From assembly GCF_019973775.1 (NCBI RefSeq), contig NZ_AP025032.1, positions 2,852,001-2,916,000 of the forward strand: a DNA stretch of 64,000 bases. Reading direction: 5' to 3'. The notes beneath the pieces were generated by a model. That model saw only the letters and a list, made by a program, of their open reading frames with translations. It did not search any database and had not been told where the DNA came from. The DNA comes from Aureimonas sp. SA4125. Its GTDB lineage: Bacteria; Pseudomonadota; Alphaproteobacteria; Rhizobiales; Rhizobiaceae. Shown here one piece after another: positions 53,506 to 61,526 of this stretch; position 1 is the first letter of the stretch, and the number at the start of each line of letters is the position of its first letter. The position numbers and the translations under genes were made by a program.

Positions 53506-55025
53506 GGATGCGCGCTTTCGGTAAGGTGTCCCTGCCCCGTCGCGAGGGTCAGGACATTGTGTTCGGAAAAATCGTCGCGCTTCAGGTGACCGCCGATCCG
53601 ACCCTCGTGCATCACGACGACCCGGTCGCTGACGCCGATGACCTCCTCCATGTCGCTCGACACCATCAGGATGGCGACGCCGCTGTCGGCGAGATCGCGC
53701 ATGATCCGGTAGATTTCGGACTTGGCGCCGACGTCGATGCCACGCGTCGGTTCGTCGAAGATCATGACGGAGGGCTTCATCGACAGCCATTTCCCGAGAA
53801 CGATCTTCTGCTGGTTGCCGCCGGAGAGGGTCAGCGCCGAGGAGCCGACGCTGGCGCTCTTGATGCGCAGCGACTTGCTCTGGGACTGTGCGACTCGCTT
53901 TTCGGCAGCGCCGTCGATGAGCCACAACCGGGCATAGTGGGAGAGGTTGGCGAGCGTCATGTTATGCATCACCGACTGCTCGACGATCAGGCCGCAGCGC
54001 TTGCGGTCTTCCGGCGCGAGGTAAATACCGTGGGCGATGGCATCGGTGACGCCGCGGATCCGGATCGGTTTGCCATCGAGCCACACTTCGCCGGCCAGCG
54101 GCATGTCGACGCCGAAAATCGCCTCGACAAGCTCCGTGCGCCCGGCCCCGACGAGGCCGGCGAGTCCGACGATCTCGCCGCGCCGCACGACAAGATCGAC
54201 GGCACGGTCCGGATAGGCGCGCGTCACGATCCCGCGCGCATCGAGCCCGTCCGATACGACGTCACGGGAAGGGTTGATGTAGATGGATTTGAGGTCGCGG
54301 CCGATCATGAGGCGGATCATCGCCGGGTGCGTGATCGCGCCCCTGTCGAGTTCACCGACGACGCGGCCATCGCGCAGCACGACGACCCGGTCCGCGATCT
54401 CCTCGATCTCGCCCAGTCGGTGGGAGATGTAGATGATGCTCACCCCTGCCAGGCGGAGATCCTTGACGACTTTCAGGAGCCGCGCCGTTTCGGTCAGCGT
54501 GAGGCTCGACGTCGGCTCGTCCATGATGATGACACGCGCCTCCTGAGACAGCGCCTTGGCGATCTCGACCATCTGCTGCTGGGCGATGGAGAGGGTCTCG
54601 ACCGGGTCGGAAGGTCCGAAATCAACGCCGAGGCGCTGGAGGATGGGCCCGACGCGCCGATGGACCTCGGCGTCGTCGACGAGCTGAAGCAGACCGCCCT
54701 TGCGGGGCTCGCGGCCGATGAAGACATTGGCGGCAACGTCGAGATTTTCGAAGAGGTTCAGTTCCTGGTGCACGAAGGCGATCCCCTGCCGCGCCGCCTC
54801 CTTGACCGACAGGTGATCATAGACGGTGCCGCCAAGGGAGATGCTGCCGGACGTCGGCGCGATCACGCCGCCGAGGATCTTCATGAGGGTCGACTTGCCG
54901 GCCCCATTCTCGCCGACGAGCCCGAGAACCTCCCCCGGGCGAACGTCGAGACTGACTCCATCCAGTGCCGTGACACCGTGATAGGCCTTGTGGATCGAGC
55001 GAAGCTCGAGGACCGCTTCCGACAT
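53502..55025 (-). CDS. Ribose/sugar-type ABC transporter ATPase, two ABC domains (RbsA-like)
   Basis: 507 residues from ATG 55025. First domain: Walker A GENGAGKST (38-46), signature LSIAQQQMVEIAKAL, Walker B VIIMDEPTSSLT. Second domain has the degenerate P-loop GLVGAGRTE, signature LSGGNQQKIVLGKWL and IFDEPTRGIDVGAK. This asymmetric pair is normal for RbsA/XylG/MglA proteins. Follows the binding-protein gene by 207 bases. Confidence 0.93.
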   Translation of the reverse strand: MSEAVLELRSIHKAYHGVTALDGVSLDVRPGEVLGLVGENGAGKSTLMKILGGVIAPTSGSISLGGTVYDHLSVKEAARQGIAFVHQELNLFENLDVAANVFIGREPRKGGLLQLVDDAEVHRRVGPILQRLGVDFGPSDPVETLSIAQQQMVEIAKALSQEARVIIMDEPTSSLTLTETARLLKVVKDLRLAGVSIIYISHRLGEIEEIADRVVVLRDGRVVGELDRGAITHPAMIRLMIGRDLKSIYINPSRDVVSDGLDARGIVTRAYPDRAVDLVVRRGEIVGLAGLVGAGRTELVEAIFGVDMPLAGEVWLDGKPIRIRGVTDAIAHGIYLAPEDRKRCGLIVEQSVMHNMTLANLSHYARLWLIDGAAEKRVAQSQSKSLRIKSASVGSSALTLSGGNQQKIVLGKWLSMKPSVMIFDEPTRGIDVGAKSEIYRIMRDLADSGVAILMVSSDMEEVIGVSDRVVVMHEGRIGGHLKRDDFSEHNVLTLATGQGHLTESAHP

Positions 55026-55178
55026 CACGCCTATCCCGATACCCGTTATGACAAGTCCGCAGGCCACAGTCGTTGCGAAAGACGAAGGCGATCCGCCCCG
55101 CCTTCCGCAACACCGCCACTCCTGGCAAGGTTGAAACTAACCGCACGGCCCGGCGCCCGATGTCGGTGAGCGTCGGCG

Positions 55179-55198
55179 TGCCGGACCGCGATCCGGCA
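55179..55198 (-). other. Hairpin between the RbsB-like and RbsA-like genes
   Basis: TGCCGGA and TCCGGCA arms of 7 bp around a 6-base loop, about 35 bases after the binding-protein stop. A stem there typically stabilises the binding-protein mRNA or attenuates transcription so that binding protein exceeds membrane components. No U tract. Confidence 0.5.
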
Positions 55199-55232
55199 AC
55201 ACCTGGTCCGTATGGTCCAGCCGGTCGCTGGG

Positions 55233-56255
55233 CTACTTCTTCAGGAGATCGGCCGTCTTCTGGGCGAATTCCTTGACATTTTCCTTGTCGATGATCTGCG
55301 TCGGGACGATGTCGAGCTTGTTCTCGGGAACGACGGACTTGTCGCCCTCGATGTACTTTGCCAGCTTGATCATCGACTGGTAGCCGAACTCGTAGGGCTG
55401 CTGCACCACGGTTCCGAGGATGGCGCCCTCCGAGATCCCCTTCAGCGTCTGCTGGTCCTCATCGAAACCGACGATCTGGACCTTGCCCTCCATGCCGGCG
55501 GCCTTCACCGCATTGTAGATCTGCGGCGTGTTGTAGGCCCAGAGGCCGACGAGGAGGTTGATGTCGGGATACTTGGTCAGCGTATCCTCGACATTGGCCT
55601 TCGCCTTGGCCTGATCGCCGCCATCGGTGCGGATGTCGATGATCTCGATCTTCGTGCCGGCGATCGCCTCCTTGATGCCCTGCGAGCGCTCGCGCGCATT
55701 GGCGGCATCCATCGTCCCGACGAAGAGCATGGCCTTGCCGCCATCGGGCAGCGCACGCTTCATCAGTTCGCCCGCCTTGCGTCCGGCATCGACGTTGTCC
55801 GTCCCGATATACATCGCCCGGTTGGAGTTCGGCGCGTCGGCGTCATGCGTGAAGAGCACCGCCTGCGAAGCGACCTGGTTCAGGATGCCGGTGGAATCGT
55901 CGGGATTGACCGGACTGATGGCAACACCCGCCACGCCGCGGGCCAGCAGATCCTCGAGAATGCGCTTCTGCGCTGCAGCCGACATCTCGCCAGGAATGAA
56001 GAACTCGATGTTGTAGTTCGGCAGTTCGGCCTGCGCCTTTTCCGTTCCGCGCTTGGCGATCGTCCAGAAGTCCGCCGGCACGTTGACGACGAAGGCCAGA
56101 GTCTTCTTTTCCTGTGCCAACGACGGCTGCATGAATGCAACGCTCGCAACTGCAGCAGAAGCCGCCAATATAATTGTGCGTCGCAATAAATCGGTCTCGG
56201 ACCGCGTCTTTCTGGCAGTCAATGCCCCGCCGACAATGGAATTTTTCATCCCCAT
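55233..56255 (-). CDS. Ribose/sugar-type ABC transporter substrate-binding protein (RbsB-like)
   Basis: 340 residues from ATG 56255, 5 bases after GGAGG; the open frame to 56387 is unsupported. N-terminal segment of about 20 residues precedes the hydrophobic signal core (IILAASAAVASVAFMQPSLAQ), longer than usual. Peripla_BP_4 fold: TLAFVVNVPADFWTIAKRGTEKA, GVAGVAISPVNPDDSTGIL, FTHDADAPNSNRAMYIGTDN, IVGFDEDQQTLKGI. Binds a sugar or polyol imported by the RbsA/C-like proteins. Confidence 0.92.
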   Translation of the reverse strand: MGMKNSIVGGALTARKTRSETDLLRRTIILAASAAVASVAFMQPSLAQEKKTLAFVVNVPADFWTIAKRGTEKAQAELPNYNIEFFIPGEMSAAAQKRILEDLLARGVAGVAISPVNPDDSTGILNQVASQAVLFTHDADAPNSNRAMYIGTDNVDAGRKAGELMKRALPDGGKAMLFVGTMDAANARERSQGIKEAIAGTKIEIIDIRTDGGDQAKAKANVEDTLTKYPDINLLVGLWAYNTPQIYNAVKAAGMEGKVQIVGFDEDQQTLKGISEGAILGTVVQQPYEFGYQSMIKLAKYIEGDKSVVPENKLDIVPTQIIDKENVKEFAQKTADLLKK

Positions 56256-56587
56256 ATTCTCCTCCCATGCTTGCACGCCAAGCGACATCATGGATAGGGC
56301 AGCGCCGTTATTTGCGTCAAGGCCAAAGCTGCTGGCGATCCCCGAAGATTGTTCGTGGAGCCAAGCCCGTTTTGCGAAAAAGGCCAAGGAGTTGGATTGC
56401 GGGCCATCCGTGGAGCCGATGATGGCTCCCGGGTGCAGGATTAGTCGCCGGCGCCGCTAACGGCCGGTGCTCTCTGACATGACAGGTGACGCCGGGCCGA
56501 GCAGCCATCACACTTGCGAAACAGCGTCGTGACACTGTCAGACGGCTGTCTGAAAAGGCACGTCTGGCAGCCGAAGCGACATGGAAA
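56256..56587. other. Region upstream of the sugar-transport operon
   Basis: 332 bases with no supported gene. Short open frames here have no family resemblance. It must hold the promoter of the minus-strand rbs-type operon; I see no unambiguous -35/-10 pair. The right part precedes the stress-operon terminator. Confidence 0.45.
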
Positions 56588-56618
56588 GGAGATCACGTGC
56601 CGAGGCAACGTGATCTCC
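56588..56618 (-). terminator. Perfect 11-bp hairpin terminator of the stress operon
   Basis: GGAGATCACGT (56588-56598), 9-base loop, ACGTGATCTCC (56608-56618). On the minus strand it starts 16 bases after the last stress gene and is followed by TTTCC. Probable intrinsic terminator. Confidence 0.75.
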
Positions 56619-56633
56619 GATAGGTCGCGCGCT

Positions 56634-57518
56634 TCAGGAAACCTTGCCGGCCTCTTCGCGCACGCTCGTCTGGGCCGCAGAGGCAACCTGCGAGAAGCGG
56701 TCCTTGAGGTCTGCCGCCTGATCCTTGGCGGCTTCCGTGGTCAGACCCTGCGCTTTGGCCTCGCGCGCGATCTCGTCCAGTGCGGCACCGGCCAGATTCT
56801 TGGCCTCGCCGAGCTTCTCGCCGGCAGCAGCCCGAGCCTGATCCTTCACCGCGTCGCTGGTTTCGCCGAGATATTCGCGTTCGATATCAGTCGCCGGTAG
56901 GAGTGCCGCAACGCCGGCGCCGAGCGCCAGGCCGAGAACGCCGAGCGCAAGAGGCTGGTCCTCAAAGAAGTCGCCGACCGTCTGCTGGATCTGGCCAGCC
57001 TGGCTCCGGACCATGCGCGACCCTGCACGGGACGCGTCATGGGCGGTCGAACCGACGTAGGCGGTTGCGTCGCTCGCATAGGATGCGGCCGCCTCGTAGC
57101 CTCGAGCAACACCCCCGGCCAACGACGAAGCATTTTCCGCAACGCGCGATCCCGCCTGCTGGGCGCTGCCTTCAACGGAATCGACAAAACCGCGCCCGCC
57201 ATTTCCTGGATCACGGCTCGCACCGCCGAACCGATCGACGTAGCGCGCCTGTGCCGCCTCGAAGCGCATATCGTCGTCGTCCTGCTCCCGCCGGTGGCGG
57301 GGTCGGTCGTGACCGTGGCTCCTCGCTCCGAAAATGGACGTCCTGGCACCGCCGAAGAACAGCCAGGCCGCGCCCATGCCGATCAAGGCCGCTGAGGCCG
57401 GGTTGTCGCGGACGGCACCGAGGAGACTGTCGCCGAAGCCCTGTTTGACTTGCTTCGCCCTCGGGGGGACATCGGTGACGAGGGGATAGCGGTCCGTTGA
57501 ACCGACTGTTTCGCTCAT
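56634..57518 (-). CDS. Hypothetical helical membrane-associated protein
   Basis: 294 residues; no family recognised with confidence. Two glycine/alanine-rich hydrophobic segments (about 38-57 AASALIGMGAAWLFFGG-like and about 195-212 ALGVLGLALGAGVAALL) flank a long Ala/Ser-rich, Asp/Arg-containing central part, and the C-terminus is a long amphipathic helix (KDQARAAAGEKLGEAKNLAGAALDEIAREAKAQGL). The layout recalls DUF3618/YqjD-like ribosome or membrane-associated stress proteins, like its operon neighbours. Start overlaps the holin-like gene stop (ATGA). Last gene of the EcfG-controlled operon. Confidence 0.75.
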   Translation of the reverse strand: MSETVGSTDRYPLVTDVPPRAKQVKQGFGDSLLGAVRDNPASAALIGMGAAWLFFGGARTSIFGARSHGHDRPRHRREQDDDDMRFEAAQARYVDRFGGASRDPGNGGRGFVDSVEGSAQQAGSRVAENASSLAGGVARGYEAAASYASDATAYVGSTAHDASRAGSRMVRSQAGQIQQTVGDFFEDQPLALGVLGLALGAGVAALLPATDIEREYLGETSDAVKDQARAAAGEKLGEAKNLAGAALDEIAREAKAQGLTTEAAKDQAADLKDRFSQVASAAQTSVREEAGKVS

Positions 57519-57910
57519 GGCATGTTTCCTTTCGCTGCCTGGGCATCGAGCCCGACCTGCCGCACGGTGCGCTCCGGCACGACGCTCTCGGCTTTCAGCT
57601 TCTGAAGTCCCGACATGGCCAGGATCGCGGCGACGACGCCGCCGATGACCGTTGCAACCAGGAAGGAGAGCCCTGCCCCCAGGCCAGCCTGGACGAGGAA
57701 GGTTGCGACGGTCGTGAGCAACATCACGAGCGTTGCGATGGCGAACGCCAGACCTGCAACCATCATCACGATCGCCGCCATGGCGATCGTGACCTTGTGG
57801 CTCATCTCCGCCTTGGCAAGCTGGATCTCGCTGCGGAACAGCGAGGTTACCTGTTCCAGCCCATTGGAGATGAGGTCGGAAAAACTTCTGTCTTCGGGGT
57901 TCGTTGTCAT
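57515..57910 (-). CDS. Phage-holin-superfamily membrane protein (Holin_3_6/YqjE-like)
   Basis: 131 residues. N-terminal cytoplasmic part SFSDLISNGLEQVTSLFRSEIQLAKAEMSHK, two membrane helices (about 44-70 and 75-97), basic tail. The EIxLAKAE... pattern is that of the YqjE/putative actinobacterial holin-X family, which in Gram-negative bacteria are stress-related inner-membrane proteins rather than lysis proteins; no endolysin is nearby. Ten bases after the upstream gene. Confidence 0.8.
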   Translation of the reverse strand: MTTNPEDRSFSDLISNGLEQVTSLFRSEIQLAKAEMSHKVTIAMAAIVMMVAGLAFAIATLVMLLTTVATFLVQAGLGAGLSFLVATVIGGVVAAILAMSGLQKLKAESVVPERTVRQVGLDAQAAKGNMP

Positions 57911-57920
57911 TATTGGCCCC

Positions 57921-58487
57921 TTAGCTCGGCGTGTAGCCGGTCGGCCTCGGGCGATAGCCTGCCTGCGGGCCAGGCTCACGGTTGAGGCTGCCGGTTCCGG
58001 CCTGCTGCGTGCGTTTCTCAGCAGATGCCGACAGGAAGCGAACGGCGAGGAAGCCGGCAAAAGCCGTCGCGCCGAGGAAGATGGCGGGCTGACGACGGGC
58101 GTAGTCGTGCACCACGCCGACAAGGTCCGCCAGTTCACGATCCTTGACGCTATCGGCCAGATGCTCGATCTCGCCGGCCGCCCTGCGAGCAAGATTGGCG
58201 ACCATCGGCATCTCGTCGTCGAGCGAGTCCGCGGCGCGGTTGATCGAGCCCGCATAGCCCTTGAACCGGTCCGCGCCGGCGCTCTTCTGCTCCTCGGCAA
58301 GCCCGCGGATGCGATCGGCCGCATCGACGACACCCTGCTTGGCGCGATCGCCAAGGTCATTTACCGCCGCCTTCGCCTCCCCAGCGAGCGAGCTCGCCTC
58401 GGTTTCGGCCCGGTTCAGGGTATCGCGCGCCTGGTCGGGGACACGGGCATTCGGGGTCTGGTTCGGGAAATTGGTGGTGTTGCTCAT
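57921..58487 (-). CDS. Small helical stress protein with one membrane segment
   Basis: 188 residues from ATG 58487 with GGAG upstream; an ATG at 58550 in the same frame would overlap the previous gene. Long hydrophilic helix (ARDTLNRAETEASSLAGEAKAAVNDLGDRAKQGV...) followed by a hydrophobic stretch RRQPAIFLGATAFAGFLAVRFL and a Pro/Gly-rich tail. Similar proteins are annotated as nutrient-deprivation-induced proteins in rhizobia. Second gene of the operon. Confidence 0.75.
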   Translation of the reverse strand: MSNTTNFPNQTPNARVPDQARDTLNRAETEASSLAGEAKAAVNDLGDRAKQGVVDAADRIRGLAEEQKSAGADRFKGYAGSINRAADSLDDEMPMVANLARRAAGEIEHLADSVKDRELADLVGVVHDYARRQPAIFLGATAFAGFLAVRFLSASAEKRTQQAGTGSLNREPGPQAGYRPRPTGYTPS

Positions 58488-58542
58488 CGAGGGCTCCATC
58501 ATTTGGTCGCTGGAATTGGTTTTCGAAACTGGGGACGGGAGA

Positions 58543-59547
58543 TCAGCCATGCGTCGGCCGCTCGGTCGCGAAATCGGGGGACCGCTTTTCGGGTGTCACG
58601 GCATTGATCCCGGCGTCGACGACAGCGCCGGCACGGTCGGCGACGTCACGGATGGCCTCGCGTCCAGCGCCGGCATCCAGCCCCTCGTCGCGGGCTGCCT
58701 GCAGTGTCGATCCGACGACCCGTTCACCCGCATCCATGACGGCACTGACGCCTTCGCGAGCACGCGCCGACGCTTCATCCCTGACGCGGGAACTGGCACT
58801 GCCGAACAGGCGGCTCTCGGTCCGGCTGGAAGGAATCATGGCGGCGAGGGCCGCTCCTGCGAGGGCCGTCAGCGCGCCGACCATCAGGGGATGGCGCTGC
58901 ACTGTATCGACCAGGGTGTTGCGTCCTTGGCGTCCCAACGCTACGGCCCGGTCGGTGGCCTCGCCCGCGGCATGCAGGCCGTCGTGATAGTTGGCGCGGG
59001 CCGAATGCACAGCGGCGTCAGCGGTTTCCGACACCGTATTGGCAGCGGCGGCAGCGGCACTGGTTGTCCGGTCCGCAGCGGACCTGACCGCGGAGGTAAC
59101 CGACGCAGCCGCACCGGATGCCGTCGTCCTCGCCGAGCCGGCAGCATCCGACGCTCTTTCGGCGCCGGACGAAACGGCGCCCGCAAGCTTGTCGTTGGAC
59201 ATCAAGCCCGACAACAGATTCCCGCGCCCGGAAAGCGCGACACCCGCCCCCATCAGGAGGATGGGCGCGGGAATGCTCCGGAGAATGCCGATCAGAGGGT
59301 AAGCCAGGCCGGCGCCGATGGCGGCGGTCTGCAAGGGGTTTTCGCGGGCCGAGCGCTCGAGTTTCGCCAACATGTCCTGTCCCGTCCTGGCGACCTGTTC
59401 TTTCACGTCAGCCTTGATGGTCTCAGGCGAAAGGCGGCTTTTGAGCTCACCCACGGTTTCGGCGAGGCCGGAACGAAGCTGTTGGGACCGCGCCTCGAGC
59501 GTGTCGAGTTCCGGGTCGGGGACATGGGCTGTACCAGCGGTGCTCAT
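58543..59547 (-). CDS. DUF3618-domain protein
   Basis: 334 residues from ATG 59547 (GGAG 7 bases upstream). N-terminal DUF3618 (ELDTLEARSQQLRSGLAETVGELKSRLSPETI), hydrophobic segment (AIGAGLAYPLIGILRSIPAPILLMGAGVALS), a long Ala/Ser/Thr-rich region with coiled-coil character (about 135-215), another hydrophobic part (LMVGALTALAGAALAAMI) and an alanine-rich C-terminus. First gene of the operon, directly behind the EcfG promoter. Members are induced in general stress; mechanism unknown. Confidence 0.82.
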   Translation of the reverse strand: MSTAGTAHVPDPELDTLEARSQQLRSGLAETVGELKSRLSPETIKADVKEQVARTGQDMLAKLERSARENPLQTAAIGAGLAYPLIGILRSIPAPILLMGAGVALSGRGNLLSGLMSNDKLAGAVSSGAERASDAAGSARTTASGAAASVTSAVRSAADRTTSAAAAAANTVSETADAAVHSARANYHDGLHAAGEATDRAVALGRQGRNTLVDTVQRHPLMVGALTALAGAALAAMIPSSRTESRLFGSASSRVRDEASARAREGVSAVMDAGERVVGSTLQAARDEGLDAGAGREAIRDVADRAGAVVDAGINAVTPEKRSPDFATERPTHG

Positions 59548-59601
59548 CGTTTTCTCCAAAGCAGACAGGGCGCGTCGAGGCGCATTCGTCACTGCTGGAT
59601 G

Positions 59602-59626
59602 AACCCAAATGCAGGGCCTTAGTTCC
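59602..59626 (-). promoter_or_regulatory. EcfG (sigma-EcfG) general-stress promoter of the DUF3618 operon
   Basis: On the minus strand GGAAC (59626-59622), 16 bases, then GGTT (59605-59602). The alphaproteobacterial general-stress consensus is GGAAC-N16/17-cGTT. It predicts transcription start around 59593, giving a leader of about 45 bases before ATG 59547. This places the four genes in the PhyR-NepR-EcfG regulon. Confidence 0.75.
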
Positions 59627-59639
59627 GAAAGTGAGTGTC

Positions 59640-60108
59640 TTATGACAAAATGTAGCCACGACTACTTATCAAAGCGAAAGACAATAGCCAGGCAATGATA
59701 GCCATGACTTAGAGTTGGCGACATGGGTGACGCCGGATCTGTCTTTTTGCAGTCCGTTGCTGGAAAATGCCATGGCGGAGTTTCGTTGTCGGCACCGAGC
59801 ACAGTCGCACATCGGCGGGGCTAGCGTCTGAGTGTCGCCGGATGCGGGCGCTGCAAAATGGTGGTTGTGCTGCTGGGCGCGATTTGATCGCGACAATCTG
59901 TTTAGGCTTGGCATCGGCGACGAGGCGGAAGGTCAACGGGGACATTCCTTTTACGAAGATGACGGGCACGATCCAGCCAGATTCTTGAAGTTCACATGGT
60001 AATCCGAGATTTTTCGACAGCGCTCAAAGCACTGACACTGAAAATTGTTCATTCACGCTGATGCGGCAGGATGGGTTGACCCCCCGCTGACGCCGAGTTC
60101 TCGTAAAC
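59640..60108. other. Low-coding, lower-G+C region left of the IS element
   Basis: About 470 bases in which short open frames show no family resemblance and base composition is less GC-rich than the surroundings. Before IS insertion it was the upstream region of the acyltransferase gene at 61527, so the promoter of that gene may lie here. I see no other feature. Confidence 0.5.
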
Positions 60109-60116
60109 TTTTTTTC
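60109..60116 (+). repeat. Left copy of 8-bp target-site duplication
   Basis: TTTTTTTC immediately outside the left terminal repeat; identical to 61493-61500. The size suits IS256-family transposition. Confidence 0.85.
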
Positions 60117-61492
60117 GGTCGTGTCCGTCAACGTGGTGGAAATTGGGGTGTAACTGAAGCGGCTCGGTTTCAGGCGGCTGCGGTGGAAATACGTACGGTT
60201 TCGGGCTTGGTGCTGTTGGACATGAGTTCGGCCATGGGTTCGGTCTGCATGTAGCGGTTTTGCGTCTGCCATTCGTCGTTGGCCTCGAGGAGGACGGCGC
60301 CGATGAGGCGGATGATGGAGCCCTCGTTCGGGAAGATGCCGACGACATCGGCGCGCCGCTTCACCTCCTTGTTCAGGCGCTCCAGGGAATTGGTCGAATG
60401 GATCCGGGTCCGATGCTGACCGGGAAAGTCCAGATGCGCCAGCACGTCGGTCTCGCTGTCGTCGATGAAGCTGCCGAGCTTGGGACACTTTCCCCGGAGC
60501 TGGTCGGCGACGTGGCGCAGCGCCTGGGCCGCGCCGGCGCGATCGGGTTGGATGAAGGCCTGGCGCAGGGCCGCAGCCGCCATGCTTTGCTGCGCCTTCG
60601 GGACATAGGACAGGGCGTTGCGCATCCAGTGGACGCGGCAGCGCTGCCAGGAGGCGCTGAACACCCGGCGGATGGCGGCCTTCAGCCCTTCATGGGCATC
60701 CGATATCACGAGCTTCACGCCGGAAAGGCCGCGGCGCACGAGGCTCTTGAGGAAGGTCGACCAGAAGGTCTCCGCTTCCGAGGGCCCGATGTGAAGGCCG
60801 ACGATCTCGCGCTTGCCGTCGGTGTTGACGGCGACAGCGATTATTGCCGCCACCGAGACGATACGGCCGCCTTCGCGCTGCTTCAGGTAGGTCGCGTCGA
60901 GCCAGAGATAGGGCCAGTCGCCGGTGAGCGGGCGATCGAGAAAGCCGCCGACGCGGTCGTCGATATCTTTGCACAGCTTCGACACCGTGCTCTTGCCGAT
61001 CCCCGACAGTCCCATGGCCTGCACCAGATCGTCGACGCGACGCGTGGACACGCCGCTGATCCAGGCCTCCTGGATGACCGCGACAAGCGCCTTCTCCGAG
61101 AGCTTTCTCGGTTCCAGGAACGGCGGAAAGTAGCTGCCTTGTCGAAGCTTGGGGATGCGAAGCTGCAAGGAGCCAAGCCGGGTATCGAACGAGCGGTCCC
61201 GGTAGCCGTTGCGATAGGTCGCCCGTTCCAGGGTGCGTTCATGGCGCCCGGCGCCGATCATGCCCTCCACGTCGGCCTCCATGAGAAGCTGCATCACGCT
61301 CTCGGCTATCGTCCTCAGGAAATCGCCGTCTCCGGCTTTTGCCAGAAGCTCGGCAAGCGGTAATCTGTCCTCGGTCATCGGGTGCTCCGGTCAGGTTGAA
61401 GTCTCGCAACTCCACCTTAGCCGGCCAATCCGGTGGCCACCTCCGTCGCACCATCTGAGATCCGAGTTTCCACCACCAGCGCGGACACTACC
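60117..61492 (-). mobile_element. Complete IS256-family insertion sequence
   Basis: 1376 bases. Terminal inverted repeats: left begins GGTCGTGTCCG and right (reverse complement) begins GGTAGTGTCCG; the first 26 bases match at 20 positions including a shared GTGGTGGAAA. Flanked by identical TTTTTTTC octamers. Contains one full transposase gene. Looks intact and possibly recent, since the duplication is perfect. Confidence 0.9.
60170..61378 (-). CDS. IS256-family transposase (mutator type)
   Basis: 402 residues, the usual length. Mutator-type DDE domain: LDATYLKQREGG with the first Asp, LVISDAHEGLKAAI with the second, and a C-terminal helical region with NSLERLNKEVKRR carrying the Glu. N-terminal DNA-binding part has GRHERTLERATYRNGYR. 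Runs nearly end to end in the element with no frameshift, so it is probably active. Confidence 0.95.
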   Translation of the reverse strand: MTEDRLPLAELLAKAGDGDFLRTIAESVMQLLMEADVEGMIGAGRHERTLERATYRNGYRDRSFDTRLGSLQLRIPKLRQGSYFPPFLEPRKLSEKALVAVIQEAWISGVSTRRVDDLVQAMGLSGIGKSTVSKLCKDIDDRVGGFLDRPLTGDWPYLWLDATYLKQREGGRIVSVAAIIAVAVNTDGKREIVGLHIGPSEAETFWSTFLKSLVRRGLSGVKLVISDAHEGLKAAIRRVFSASWQRCRVHWMRNALSYVPKAQQSMAAAALRQAFIQPDRAGAAQALRHVADQLRGKCPKLGSFIDDSETDVLAHLDFPGQHRTRIHSTNSLERLNKEVKRRADVVGIFPNEGSIIRLIGAVLLEANDEWQTQNRYMQTEPMAELMSNSTKPETVRISTAAA

Positions 61493-61500
61493 TTTTTTTC
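61493..61500 (+). repeat. Right copy of 8-bp target-site duplication
   Basis: TTTTTTTC, identical to 60109-60116. It ends 26 bases before the ATG of the acyltransferase gene. Confidence 0.85.
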
Positions 61501-61526
61501 AATTCCGCCGCGTCTACAGTCACGGC

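Noticed and set aside
53508..55169. 553-codon plus-strand frame opposite the RbsA-like ATPase
   Set aside because: Antisense shadow of a certain ABC gene, with His/Asp/Arg-rich low-information text.
57515..57910. Prophage lysis gene (holin)
   Set aside because: No endolysin, phage structural or integrase genes nearby; family is chromosomal YqjE/holin-X-like in a stress operon.
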